Shown here: positions 21,994-33,284 of the stretch, piece by piece
How the letters are laid out: each line of letters starts with the position of its first letter
Position numbering within the stretch: position 1 is the first letter of the stretch
Assembly: GCA_008973525.1 (NCBI GenBank)
Contig: WACJ01000123.1
Span: 186,001-250,000 of the forward strand
Reading direction: 5' to 3'
Length of the DNA: 64,000 nt
From: Stenopsyche tienmushanensis
Taxonomy: Eukaryota > Arthropoda > Insecta > Trichoptera > Stenopsychidae
Made by a program: the position numbers and the translations under genes
Notes under the pieces: generated by a model
Told to the model about the DNA's origin: nothing
Database searches by the model: none
What the model saw: the letters and a program-made list of their open reading frames with translations, nothing else

Positions 21994-24428
21994 TTATGGT
22001 CCTCCTTTTTTAGATCGGAGTGCTCTCGAAGGCGGAATGGCCATACTGCGCAACGATCGCATAGCCATGGCTCGATTGAAATGACGTTGCATTTTGTGTT
22101 CTTCTGCTTCAGATCCAGAGTCTACCGAAGACAAAATAACTAAAAGCACACCCATTACCTGAAAAATAAGCACAAGTAGTAGATATCTATCTATTCAGAA
22201 TATATATTTTTAATGGCTAATTTGTTTTTACATTATCTACATTGAGTTCTTTTTTGTAACAAAGAAAATACGTATATGTAATATACTGAGATTTTCTACA
22301 ACATATTTCACAATAAAGATATCTTAAATAAGCTAGGACCAACTGTAATTACTAATTCTCATCAAATATAAGCTAATATTAACCTAATTTTATACATAGA
22401 TAAAACTTACCAAACAAATTATGATAATTAGGGTATAAACATGTATCGTCGCTTCTGGTATGCTATCGATCTCACGCAAGGCTGCAACAGCCGGTTCAAA
22501 ATCTGGCCTCAACTCTAAAGCGTGGCGAAGATGAAGTGACGCCTCTTGGTAATGACCGTAGGCTTTGAAGATTTCTCCCAAAGTAAAGTATTGTTGCCAA
22601 GCACTGCGATCCGGAGGTTGAACTTCGAGAGATCGACGAGTCAAATATATGGCATCATCCAAATATTGCAATGTGAATAAAACACGTCCCAAATTAAGAA
22701 GCACCTGAAATTTTATATAAAAATGATTATAATATGGAAATAATGTCATCAAAGTATCTTACATAATAAAAAAATATTTACTTATTGCTGGTGTTGTTTG
22801 AAATTTTTGCAACCTTCAATATTTCTAAATCTTACTATTGATGAAGTAAAAAAATAATTTATTAAATTAATATTAGCACTAAAAGATGCAAAAAGAGCTC
22901 TGTAAGCCTAGATAAGTGAGACTTCTTTGTGGATTCAATTTTTGAGTTTGAAAAGGTGGAATCGGTGTAAAAAATACAATGCGAAATAAAAAAGTACATT
23001 TTTAAATATACCTCTGCATTATGAGGCGAAACTGCTAACGCTCGACGAAAACATTCTATGGATTGACGAGTGTCTCCTTTAATACGCCAAAAATTACCAA
23101 TTTGATTGTATAATTGCACTGATTTGGGCTTTTCACGTTTTGCCTTTTTGAGCCGTCTTTCAAGAGCATTCACGTCCATGTCGGTAAACGTTCCACCGTT
23201 CTTGAAATTCTTCTTTTTTGAAAATATGAGCGCAACCTATAGAAACAAAAGTGGTAATTTTAACAAGACGGTAACATCATATTCTAATTTAAAAATATAG
23301 CATCGAGCCGATCTTGTATTTACATGTGATTAAAATAATTTTATGATTTTGTTTAGTTCATTTTTCACATTTTTTAAATACAAATTCACAATAAAAATCA
23401 ATGGCTACGTTAGAAATAATTGCAAATTAATTATATTATTAAGGATTTAACGTACACCCATCCCTCGCTTAAAGCGGTAGATAGGTTCCGCCAGATCGCC
23501 GTGTTAAGCGAAATCGTGTTAAGCGAGGCTAAACGTCTGATGTACTTTCTATATATTCTAGGTACTATTTGTTGTTTGAAATGCGCAGTTCTATTCCTCT
23601 ATCCCCTTACCGTTATTCTTAGAATTTCGCACAGCTGTGTGCACATCTACGAAATGAGGAAACATATATTTTTTCACCAAAACTGAAACCGTGTTAAACC
23701 GAAACAGTGTTAAGCGAGGGATGGGTGTATATCTTTTTAATTGTGATTTGTCCATTGCAAACAGTAAAAAAATTATATTGATGTAAATTATGCAAAACAT
23801 CACACCTGAGGTTCGGGCACATTAGGATGACGGTGTCTTCTGGCTACGCCCACTAAGTTGTCGTAATAAGTAAAGTTTACAGCTTTTCCGCAATCTAGAA
23901 ACTCGTCATCTACTCCGTCTGAATGCGAATCTTCATTGTTGATTGAGTCATAATGCTCATTTTGTTCATATGCAGACCTATGGATTGATTAGGAACGTTA
24001 GTTAATAATATTTCAAATGAGATTTTAAGACTTTCTGAGATTCAGATACATACCCGTTTTGGAAATTTCTCTGCTGATCCATGAGATGACAATCGGTGCA
24101 GAACAGATCGTAGCCTCGTTTGGTCCACGTCTGTCCGAGGAGCACGGTTGAGGTTATTATGTTGAATATGGCATCTTCTTCGGTTGCTCGGCGACTATCT
24201 GCGTCTTCCGGAACGATCTAAAATATGTAGCTCGATTTAAACTGTTCGACCGAACCAAAAGAAATGTTAAAAGGAACGATATCGCACCTGTCTAAAGGGT
24301 GACCCTTCGACAATTTTACCCTCGTCTACATTGAGTTTCCAGAGTGTGGAAGTTCTAGAATTTGTCGTTATGATGTTAAAAGAGAGGACGTATACAGCGA
24401 GGCACGTCAAATAAGGCGCCTCCGCCAT
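21994..24428 (-). CDS. Short TTC17-like TPR membrane protein, six exons
   Basis: Exons on the minus strand: 24428-24288, 24217-24054, 23977-23806, 23236-23012, 22704-22411, 22158-21994. All junctions have GT-AG and matching phases, giving 386 aa. An N-terminal hydrophobic stretch (about residues 5-20) looks like a signal peptide. It is followed by TLWKLNVDEGKI, similar to the region after the signal of TTC17. Residues about 197-306 hold TPR motifs (NFWRIKGDTRQSIECFRRAL, LGEIFKAYGHYQEASLHL). Residues 323-344 are a strong membrane segment spanning the last intron, followed by a short basic tail ending SKKGGP. Human TTC17, as I recall it, is about 1,140 aa without this clear C-terminal anchor, so this is a reduced relative. 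Predicted: secretory-pathway membrane protein with a lumenal TPR domain. The function is not known to me. The start is the first ATG before the signal-like segment. Confidence 0.85.
23455..23727 (+). mobile_element. TA-flanked MITE, 273 bp, in a TTC17-like intron
   Basis: TA at 23453-23454 and 23728-23729 flanks ends CACCCATCCCTCGCTTAA and TTAAGCGAGGGATGGGTG, a perfect 18-bp inverted repeat. Further GTGTTAAGCGA motifs are repeated inside. The ends resemble Tc1/mariner-pogo (Tigger) termini. No transposase. It lies in the third intron of the TTC17-like gene. Confidence 0.85.
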
Positions 24429-24897
24429 CTCTGTTGACGCTCGACGTTCGACGCTAGACCCCGACAAACGCAGTCAGTGTTGCCAACGCGAATAACTCAA
24501 ACTCCGCTGCTATAAATCTCCATTTGCATAAAACAATTTTTATATTTTTTATCACGAATATTTTGTTTAAAAATTTAACTCATCAACAAAACGTTAACAT
24601 TAAGATAAAAATAAATAGTTTAATTTATTAAATCAAATTTGTTTATATTTATTACTCATAAATAAAATTAAAATATACTTTAAATACTTTGTAAGGTTAA
24701 TTTAATAAATCAGATCTCTTTATGGAAAATCGAATTAAAATGTAATTTTATAAATCAAACAAATTTACATAGATATATATTAAGGAGCAATGTCAGCCGT
24801 TATAGTTTATGTGCGAAGCTGTGTTGACATTTGAGTCGTCGGTTCGAACGAGCAACGAAGTAACCTCAAAGTCGTCTGTCTGTCAATCTACGTAAAC
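24429..24897. promoter_or_regulatory. Shared divergent promoter region, TTC17-like / Prp31
   Basis: The two start codons are 469 bp apart on opposite strands. Short GC-rich leaders lie next to each start, with an AT-rich middle (about 24540-24780). No TATA box of standard spacing stands out. Layout suggests a bidirectional promoter; this is inference. Confidence 0.5.
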
Positions 24898-27800
24898 ATG
24901 TCGTTGGCGGATGAACTTCTGGCTGATTTGGAAGAAAACGACAATGAAGAGTTGGAATCTCTCATCGAAACCAAAACGACGACAGTGGAAAAGAACGATG
25001 ATCAGCTTTTTCGAGTTCCTGTCGTGCCAATGGAAGAGGATATAAAGAACGTTTCCATACGAACACTAGCAACTCTTAGGGATTCGACGAGACTTTTAAT
25101 GGTCTGTATTCTTTTCCTGTCTAATTTATGATAACCGCGAGTTTTGTAAAACTATGATTTTATCATGTTTCCTTATTATAATCTCAATATCTACCCTCAA
25201 GTTGATTGATGTTCAATTAATGCATGCGTATGTGAAATGATCATAATTTATACGTGGGAATGAATTAATAATATTATTCATTCACATAATGGAAAAAAAA
25301 TCGAATAGTGTTAAAATGTATAAATATTTTTAAAAACGTTTGCTTAATTGGTTATATTATTATAGGTAATGACACAAATCGATAAAAATTTTGATAAAAT
25401 GCCAAAATCTTCCGATATAGTCGGCTTGATCGAAGCCGATCCTGAATATCAACTTATAGTCGAAGCAAACAATATTGCTGCGGAAATAGACTCGGAAATA
25501 GGTAAATATTTATATGGGAAATCGTTTTTAATTTTTAGAATTTATGCTATTAAATTATGGTTTGATTCTCTTATATTTCAGCTATCATACATAGGTTTGT
25601 TCGTGACAAGTATCAGAAACGTTTTCCTGAACTAGAGTCTCTGGTGTTGGTTCCATTGGAATATGTTCGCACAGTGAAAGAATTAGGAAATGATTTGGAG
25701 CAAGCTAAAAATAATGAAACCCTACTTGGATTTTTGACTCAAGCTACGATTATGGTAGTTTCAGTGACAGCATCTACTACTCAAGGGTGAAATTTGTTAT
25801 TTTGCTTAATAATATGATTTTTTTCCATTTTTAATTGAGGATTTTTAAATCATTTTTTTCAAATGATTGAGGATGATGATTAATATTTAGATTTTTAATG
25901 AAATGATGTGCATAATGTTAGCAAATTGTAAAATAATTATGATATTTATTTGTTTTTAGACATCTTTTGACGGGGAAAGAAAAGGAGGAAATAGACGAAG
26001 CTTGCGATATGGCTGTAGAATTGAACAATTATAAACAAAAAATATATGAATATGTCGAAAGTAGGATGACATTTATTGCTCCAAATTTATCAACTATAGT
26101 TGGTTAGTAAATTCCTTAATTGTTAGTTTTTTAAATGAATATTACATTGCTGATTATATACACGTAATTAATTGCATATGAAAAATAAACATTTTTATTA
26201 CTTGAAAGGTGCCTCAACTGCAGCAAAGATCATGGGTGTGGCTGGAGGCTTAACAAAACTTTCTAAAATGCCTGCTTGCTATGTATTATCATTAGGACAA
26301 CAGAAAAAAACCTTGTCAGGGTTTTCTCAAGTTGCTACACTGCCACACACAGGCTTCATATACTATTCAGATATTGTACAAGATACGATTCCTGTGAGTT
26401 TAGTTTTGTTCTTTTATAACACTTGATTGTGACTTGATCACATTTTAGTACATTTTTGTTTACAAAAAATGTTAGTTTGTTAAATGTTAGTTAGTTTCCA
26501 TGCATACAGCCATGTGTTTGTATGAGAATATAAATGACAAAACCATCTATAATTAAAATGACCAATTATGTCAAGACCGACGCGCTTGTAGACTATTACC
26601 TAGGGAGCGCCCAGGTAAGTGTCGCCAGTTTTTGATTATCGGTTCTTGGAATGTTCGAACCTGGAACGGTCCGGAAGGTTTCGACGCGACGATACGCGAG
26701 CTGTCCCGCTTCCGGGTCAACGTGGCGGCGATCCAGGAGCATCGACTGCTCGGTAGTGGTTCGATGATCCTTGGGGAAGCTGCGGTGTTGTACAGTGGTG
26801 ACGGGAACGTGCGCAGGTCGGGAGTGGGATTTGTCTTGGACAAGAGGACCCTGTCGTCAGTGCTAAATTTTAACCCTATTAGCGATAGAATTTGTACGAT
26901 GCGCATAAGAGGAAGGGGGCATAACTTATCCTTGGTGTGTGTGTATGCTCCCACGGAGGAGACAGTTGACAGCATCAAGGACGCCTTCTATGAACAACTT
27001 CAGAAGGCGTATAGCTCACTGCCCTCTTATGACGCCAAAATAGTATTGGGGGATTTCAATGCGAAAGTAGGCAGGGAAATCTTCTTCAGGCCCACAATCG
27101 GAGTCCATAGTCTTCACGAGACGTGCAACGACAATGGGGAGAGACTAGTTGATCTTGCCACTTCCGTCGGGCTGATTGTCAGTAGCACCACTTTTGAGCA
27201 TAAAAATATCCACAAGTACACGTGGTTGTCTGCCGACGGGGTCACCCGGAATCAGATTGACCATGTGTTAGTGGATAGGAGGCATAGAAGTGGTGTAGCG
27301 GATGTCAGAACGATGCGTGGGGCGGATTGTGACTCTGACCATTGTCTCGTAAGAACTAAATATGCCTTTAGAGCAAATTACAGTAATTTGAAACGCCCAC
27401 TAAAAAGGTGGGACGTCGATGCTCTAAGGGATCGTGGGGTGCGCATGGACTTCGAAAAACACGTGTCGGAGGCTTTAGAAACGGGGGTTTCGGGGGAGAG
27501 CAGACTAAGTGGCGGCGAGGTCGATGTTGAATATATGTGGAAGGAGATTAACACCGTAATACGCGGGGCCGCAGAGGCCTGCGTCGGATTCGGAGGGGGT
27601 AAAAAGGCCGAGGGGTGGTTCGACGAGAGCTGCGGGCGTGCGGTTGAGGAGAGAAAGCGCCTGAGGATCTCATGGCTTCGCTCTCGCGCGGGTGTGGGCA
27701 GGGATGCGTACATCCGTGCGAGGAGGGAGGCCAGACGAGCTGTCAGATCGGCGAAGCGACGATTTTTGCTTCGCCAAATGGACGAACTAGAAGAGTCACG

Positions 27801-30800
27801 AATGAGCGATAATAGAAAATTCTATAAAAAAATTAAAAATATATGCCGTGGTGACTCGACTGGTTCGAACATGGTGAGGGACGAGAGCGGAGCTTTGCTG
27901 GTCGGAGTACAGGATGTTCTCGGGTGCTGGAGGAGATATTTTAAAAGCCTCCTCAGCGGCGCGCCGGTGGACCCGGAGGAGCAACCTGAGGCTTTAATAA
28001 ATAATATTGAAACCACTCCTCCGACTCTGACTGAGTTTGAGACCTACGTGAATGGTCTCCGGGGAGGGAAGGCCGCGGGGGTGGATGGCGTCCCGGCGGA
28101 GTTCTTGAAATGGGGAGGACGCCCTCTACTGGAGAGGCTGTATGGGCTCGTGATGTCAATATGGCAGAGCGAGGTCATGCCTTCTGAGTGGAGGACGGCA
28201 GTAATATGCCCCATCCATAAGAAGGGGAATAGGCTCTTGTGCTCCAACTACAGGGGCATATCCCTTTTGAATATTGGATATAAATTATTTGCAAGAGCTC
28301 TGATCGGTCGGCTGTCTCCCATCGTGGACGGACTTATCGGGGAGTATCAATGCGGTTTCAGACCGGGCAGGTCCACTGTGGACCAATTATTTAGTGTGCG
28401 AATATTCTCTGAAAAAATGTGGGAATACGGTGTTGATTTCCACCACATATTTATTGATTTTTGCAAGGCCTACGACAGCGTCAACCGGGAAAAACTTTGG
28501 AGGACCATGTTGGAGATGGGAATCCCGAGTAAGCTGGTGAGGCTGTCGAAGATGTGTGTGTCCGGTTCTGTCAGTGTAGTTCGCTCCAACGGTGCCCTGT
28601 CCGAACCTTTCGAGGTAACGACGGGAGTTAGACAGGGGGATGCCCTCTCCCCATTACTCTTTAATATTGCGTTGGAGGCAATTATGAGGGAGACTGGCAG
28701 ATCGGGACACGCAGATCCATGGAGTGATAATGTGATGCATTTGGCCTTTGCTGACGACATCGACGTCGTGGCTAAATCGAGATCGGAAGCTCTGGCGGCG
28801 CTTACGTCTATCGACGGGGCTGCTGCTAATTTCGGCATGAAAATTAACTATGATAAAACGAAACATATGATGGTATCGAGGGTGAATCCTGGGGGTTACA
28901 CCTCCGTGAGTAGTAGTAGTGTAAATATTGAAAGGGTCCAAGAGTTCAAATACCTTGGATCCGTCCTCACGGAGAAGAATTCAATGAACAACGAAATAAC
29001 CTCCAGGATTCAAAACGGTAATCGGTGCTACCATGGCCTGAAAAACATACTGGGGAACAAATCACTATCGGCGAGAACAAAGATAAAAATTTATAAAACA
29101 CTAATAAGGCCGGTAGTGGTTTACGGCGGGGAAGCATGGACCATGACCATCCGCGATGCGAATCGCCTGGAGAGGTTCGAGAGAAAAATACTAAGAAAAA
29201 TTTTCGGACCCCTCCGGGACGAGACCTCTGGCGCCGAAGTCATGAGGTCAAATCGTGAGGTCATGGACATTTATGGCGAAGCGTCAATAACAAGCTTCGT
29301 CAGAACCCGCCGGCTCCGATGGGCAGGCCATGTGGCACGGATGCCGTCGAATAGAGTCCCTCGAGCCATTTTGAATTCGAGGCCGAATGGCAGTAGACCC
29401 GTCGGAAGACCTCGTCTACGCTGGGCTGATCAGATCAGAAAAGACGCCGCACGTCTGGGCCTGGGAAATTGGAGGGAGGAGGCCCAGGACAGACGAAAAT
29501 GGCGGCAAGCGTTGTCGGTGGCCGAGGCTCTCTTATAGGGCTGCAGGAGCCACCAAAAGTAAAGTAAAAGTAAAGTAATTATGTCATTGTGAGAAACAAC
29601 TGTTTATAAATTCTTTTTTCTAAAAAAAATCTTTATTTATTCATGGAAAACCAACAGCTTTACTTATATTAGTAATATATAAATGAAATCCTCAGCAAAG
29701 AGGGTTATTATTCATTCAATTAATAATAATGTTCAATGTAAAAATATATATACATTGGATGGCAATAAGAAATCTTCTCACCACTGTTTAAATTTTATTT
29801 ATAAATGAGTAATTTGATGACTAGATTATTTTTATACAACATAATTTCCAGGAATTGAGACGTAAAGCTGCCAGACTTGTATCAGCAAAGGCGACGCTAG
29901 CTGCAAGAGTTGACGCTTGTCATGAAAGTCTTGATGGAAAAATTGGTAGAATGCTTCGGGAAGAAATAGAGAAAAAGCTGGATAAACTTCAGGTTGTAAT
30001 GATTTATATGTGCTGTTAATTATGTTTGACAATAATCTGCAGCATTTATGCTAAATGAGTGAATCAAAAATCATGCATTATCCTCCTATCCAATTAATGT
30101 TTAATAATTCAAATTGATGAAATATATTTTATGTCTTATCACAATTTTAAAAGTTTACATTTTTATATTTAAGGAACCTCCACCAGTAAAATTTGTGAAA
30201 CCATTGCCAAAACCAATCGAGCAGAGTCGCAAGAAACGTGGTGGCAAGCGTGTGCGTAAAATGAAAGAACGCTATGCGATGACAGAATTCCGCAAAAATG
30301 CTAATCGTTTGAATTTTGCCGATGTTAGTATTTTAGAATTTTGCAGTTATTTCTGTGCTTAAAGATTGTTTGTATAAAGTAAATGGTGTAATTGTAGCAT
30401 AAGTGAAACTTCTATAGATGCGATAGGACACATTTTTCGACTCTTGTGAAAATATTATGCCTTCAAATTCATAAATGTACTTATTTTTTGAGAAATTTAA
30501 GCGTAGAAGTAGAAGCCTTCCTTTTGCATTAATGAGAGATTTTTAATTCAAATATAGATATTTAACATGTTTACGCTTCTAGATCGAAGACGACGCTTAT
30601 CAAGAAGATCTCGGATATTCTCGTGGAACCATTGGAAAACCTGGAACTGGGCGAATAAGATTGCCACAAGTCGATGAAAAGACTAAAGTTCGTATCAGCA
30701 AGACGCTACAAAGAAATCTACAGAAGCAACAGCAACAATGGGGCGGTGCTACTACTGTCCGGAAACACGTATCTGGTACTGCGTCCAGCGTTGCGTTTAC

Positions 30801-31120
30801 TCCATTGCAGGTGATTATGTTGAAGAGCTATTTCTTTATTTTAAATGACTCGATAAATGTATATCAACTTTCCATCTTTTTACATTCCATCATAAATCCA
30901 TACTTTGACTGTTGAAAGTATGGATTTCACTATTTTAATTTAAAAGATTCACTGTGCTTGCCTTTTTTCAGAAGTAATCAATCAGAATTTTTTGATCTTT
31001 TTTTTTCAGGGCTTGGAAATAGTGAATCCTCAAGCAGCTGAAAAGAAAATAAACGAAGCCAATGCTAAATATTTTTCTAACACTTCCGGATTTTTATCTG
31101 TAGGTAAAAAGACGACATGA
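24898..31120 (+). CDS. Prp31: U4/U6 small nuclear ribonucleoprotein Prp31 (PRPF31), nine exons
   Basis: Spliceosome factor that binds the U4 snRNA 5' stem-loop with the 15.5K protein and holds U4/U6 to U5 in the tri-snRNP. Exons: 24898-25101, 25366-25501, 25582-25786, 25960-26102, 26209-26393, 29852-29992, 30174-30323, 30583-30810, 31010-31120. All have GT-AG borders and consistent phases. The product is 500 aa, matching the family's length. The Nop domain includes the signature blocks RMTFIAPNLSTIVGASTAAK and IMGVAGGLTKLSKMPAC. Residues 357-371 are a basic nuclear-localisation-like run (RKKRGGKRVRKMKER). The C-terminal ISKTLQRNLQKQ and TASSVAFTPLQGLEIVNPQA blocks are typical. A likely polyadenylation signal AATAAA lies at 31308-31313. 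Intron 5 is 3.5 kb because it carries an RTE retrotransposon. The gene appears intact. Confidence 0.97.
26574..29576 (+). mobile_element. Complete RTE-type non-LTR retrotransposon in Prp31 intron 5
   Basis: The 3003-bp insertion is flanked by a perfect 10-bp duplication AATTATGTCA (26564-26573 and 29577-29586). It has a very short 5' leader, one long frame, a 3' UTR of only about 38 bp and a tail built of AAAGTA-like units instead of poly(A). These are RTE-clade traits. It lies in the same orientation as Prp31. The intact target duplication and open frame argue for a fairly recent insertion. Confidence 0.92.
26632..29538 (+). CDS. RTE-type endonuclease-reverse transcriptase polyprotein
   Basis: Residues are numbered from 26632 (968 codons before TAG). 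An apurinic-type endonuclease fills about 1-240: GSWNVRTW (N7), QEHR (E36), LGDFNAKVG (D141, N143) and SDHC (D236, H237). Reverse transcriptase follows: FIDFCKAYDSV (D609), GVRQGDALSPLLFN and LAFADDID (D708, D709). The C-terminus has RRLRWAGHVARM and a GRPRLRW block, typical of RTE-like proteins. All key residues are present and there are no internal stops. The frame is open back to the element's 5' end but has no ATG upstream of codon 45. An ATG start there (26764) would drop the N7 and E36 active-site residues, so the real start is uncertain. The codon at 26632 is TTG. Confidence 0.9.
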   Translation: MIIGSWNVRTWNGPEGFDATIRELSRFRVNVAAIQEHRLLGSGSMILGEAAVLYSGDGNVRRSGVGFVLDKRTLSSVLNFNPISDRICTMRIRGRGHNLSLVCVYAPTEETVDSIKDAFYEQLQKAYSSLPSYDAKIVLGDFNAKVGREIFFRPTIGVHSLHETCNDNGERLVDLATSVGLIVSSTTFEHKNIHKYTWLSADGVTRNQIDHVLVDRRHRSGVADVRTMRGADCDSDHCLVRTKYAFRANYSNLKRPLKRWDVDALRDRGVRMDFEKHVSEALETGVSGESRLSGGEVDVEYMWKEINTVIRGAAEACVGFGGGKKAEGWFDESCGRAVEERKRLRISWLRSRAGVGRDAYIRARREARRAVRSAKRRFLLRQMDELEESRMSDNRKFYKKIKNICRGDSTGSNMVRDESGALLVGVQDVLGCWRRYFKSLLSGAPVDPEEQPEALINNIETTPPTLTEFETYVNGLRGGKAAGVDGVPAEFLKWGGRPLLERLYGLVMSIWQSEVMPSEWRTAVICPIHKKGNRLLCSNYRGISLLNIGYKLFARALIGRLSPIVDGLIGEYQCGFRPGRSTVDQLFSVRIFSEKMWEYGVDFHHIFIDFCKAYDSVNREKLWRTMLEMGIPSKLVRLSKMCVSGSVSVVRSNGALSEPFEVTTGVRQGDALSPLLFNIALEAIMRETGRSGHADPWSDNVMHLAFADDIDVVAKSRSEALAALTSIDGAAANFGMKINYDKTKHMMVSRVNPGGYTSVSSSSVNIERVQEFKYLGSVLTEKNSMNNEITSRIQNGNRCYHGLKNILGNKSLSARTKIKIYKTLIRPVVVYGGEAWTMTIRDANRLERFERKILRKIFGPLRDETSGAEVMRSNREVMDIYGEASITSFVRTRRLRWAGHVARMPSNRVPRAILNSRPNGSRPVGRPRLRWADQIRKDAARLGLGNWREEAQDRRKWRQALSVAEALL
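29622..29700 (-). mobile_element. Small 3' tail of a CR1-like retrotransposon
   Basis: CTTTATTTATTCATGGAAA followed by ACCAACAGCTTTAC closely matches the 3' end of the CR1-like fragment at 37540-38290 (GTGGAAACCCAACAGCTTTAC). Only the tail is present, just downstream of the RTE element and still within Prp31 intron 5. Confidence 0.5.
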
Positions 31121-32599
31121 ATTATTCAACTCCACATTGTCAGCAGTAACGATGCTCGGGATGTCTGCAACTGTGAAATTTTTGTATTTCATCACAATTA
31201 TTTGAAAATAGATGTGATTTTTAATTTCTTCGAGTGGAATATAAGAGAGTGGTTTATGATAAATTTCTTGGAATATCTGTGATTTTTTAATCTGTAATTT
31301 TTATATTAATAAATTAAATAGAATCAATGATATATGTTTTTAAATCATAAATATAATGATAATGAATATTTAGATAAATGGAGTTTGGAGCGCTGAGAGA
31401 AAATTCATGTAGTTTGGCCTATAAATTCTTCAATACTGATTAAAAATCATAGTTTATAACAGACAATAGGATGTGTGAATAGTTGACTTAAAATTTTTAA
31501 AACTAAAGTCTCATTAGCGTGTTCATCACAATAATGATAAATAAATTTAATCTCTCATTTGGCTTGTTGCCTTTTAGTTGGTGGTTTATTTCACGTAGAG
31601 AAATGCATTTGGATTTACTGATTATAATTATGCTAAAACAGTCACATTCTCAAAGTGCTCCCGGTAGACCCCCAGGGGTTTGCAGAAGAAGTCTGCACTA
31701 AATGAAAATAACTTAAGGGTGCATGGAAAATGTCAAGGGGTTTTTGAAAGATTTAATATAAAGTAAAATAATTGTGGCCCATTTTCATGACTGAATGTTA
31801 AAATGGCTTTCTTAACACATGCGGAATGTATTATCTCTACATTATGTTACTTATCAACAAAATTTGTTCGCAAAGAGTTTTAGTTAATGCTTGCATGGCT
31901 CACTGGATTATATCATTAGAGTAGTTGATAAAATCAAAATGAGAGATTATTTGCCTTAATTTAGAAAATCATAAAGATTATAATCATTCACTATTTAGCA
32001 TGGAAGCTCGTTGGTTATCTAAAAGTGTATGTTTGGATCGATTTTATGCATTCTTTGATTTAATGTTGGAATTCCTGGAAATTAAAGATAATGAATTGTG
32101 ACTCCATTAAATTAATTTAAAAATAATGACTTCTATGACAGATTTATTTGCAGAATCCTGCCAGTCTTCAAATCATTCAAAAGTGCAAAAACGAAATGAA
32201 GATTAGCACGCTTATTGTCAATAATTTAATGGTTTTTCATTCTGATCTCAGCAAAGATTTGAAGATTTAACCCACAAACTATACGAATCTATGCTACTGT
32301 AGGAGTAATTTATTGAATTATTCATAAAAGAAGGGGCTGAAGTTTGAAATTATGGTTATAAAAATAGATACCAATTTAAATGCTAAATTATGGGCTACTA
32401 TATTATAGTGTTCATATTTAGTAGAACATGGATTTAGTGCAGTTATGTCATCACGAAATAAAGAAACTTGCTAGAAATTAGTACTTATGGAAGCATTCCA
32501 ATGTTACTCACGAGCATAGACTTAACTTGAGTCAAAGGATTTATTTATTGTGCAGTTATTTCACTTAGGGGGTCCATGGCAAGGCCCCTATGTAATAAC
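31121..32599. other. Prp31 3' UTR, then unassigned sequence
   Basis: The AATAAA at 31308-31313 probably ends the Prp31 transcript. The remainder is AT-rich; no gene or element boundary is recognised. Confidence 0.45.
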
Positions 32600-32715
32600 C
32601 GATTTTGGTACTTGCATCCTTAACCTTTCCCTTACGATGCTATGTATTTAGTACGCCATATGACATTCTAAACCCCGTATTTATTATATTTCATATCGAT
32701 ATTCGATAATATATA
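32600..32715 (-). repeat. Repeat family A core, diverged
   Basis: ACCCCGTATTTATTATATTT followed by CATATCGATATTC is the inverse of the family A core at 37415-37500 (GAATATCGATATGAAATATA). Nearby GATGxTATGTATTTAGTACx resembles the direct-strand start of the same core, so this copy may be a rearranged or palindromic piece. A TATATCGATATAGATAGTAT-rich stretch follows to 32765. Confidence 0.5.
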
Positions 32716-33284
32716 TATCAATATAGATAGTATGTATATCGATATAGATAGTATATCGAGATTCAATGTAGTAATGTTAGATTTGCTGTTCAATTAACGG
32801 AAATATAAAATAATCAGAAGGTTTAAGTTTGTTAACAATGAAGGCACAGATACATTTTGAAATTGGCTATGAATTTATTAATGTAATAGTTGGTTCCTAG
32901 TTACAGATTTACCTATAGGCGTAGAAGGCACGCGCTTTGGGTAGCGTAATTTAAGGAATTTAAGAAATGTATACCCTTCCTTTGAAATACACGGTTTCAC
33001 TTTTACGTATCATGTAGAAATCTTGGTTGAAATACATATTTTCATTTGAAAAACTAGGCCGTCCTCTGCCGTGATGCCGCGTAATAGTGAAATCGTAATA
33101 GGAAATCGCGCTTATATCGAGGGCTAAATGTCAGAATTTGTCCCAGACTGAAGAGCCAAATTGGTTCTGGAGGTCTCAAATTGGTATCTCAAGTGTTAAA
33201 TCCGCCACCCACTGGTGGTGCCCCTTCTTTCGTTTGATGTTCTGAGCGGGAACGTAACAAAGGGTGGCGATGGAGGTGTCCGCC

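Noticed and set aside
31640..31740. Possible second hAT MITE (GTAGACCCCCAGGGGTTTGC)
   Set aside because: Only a weak likeness to the GGACCCCC motif; no inverted ends or duplication were found.
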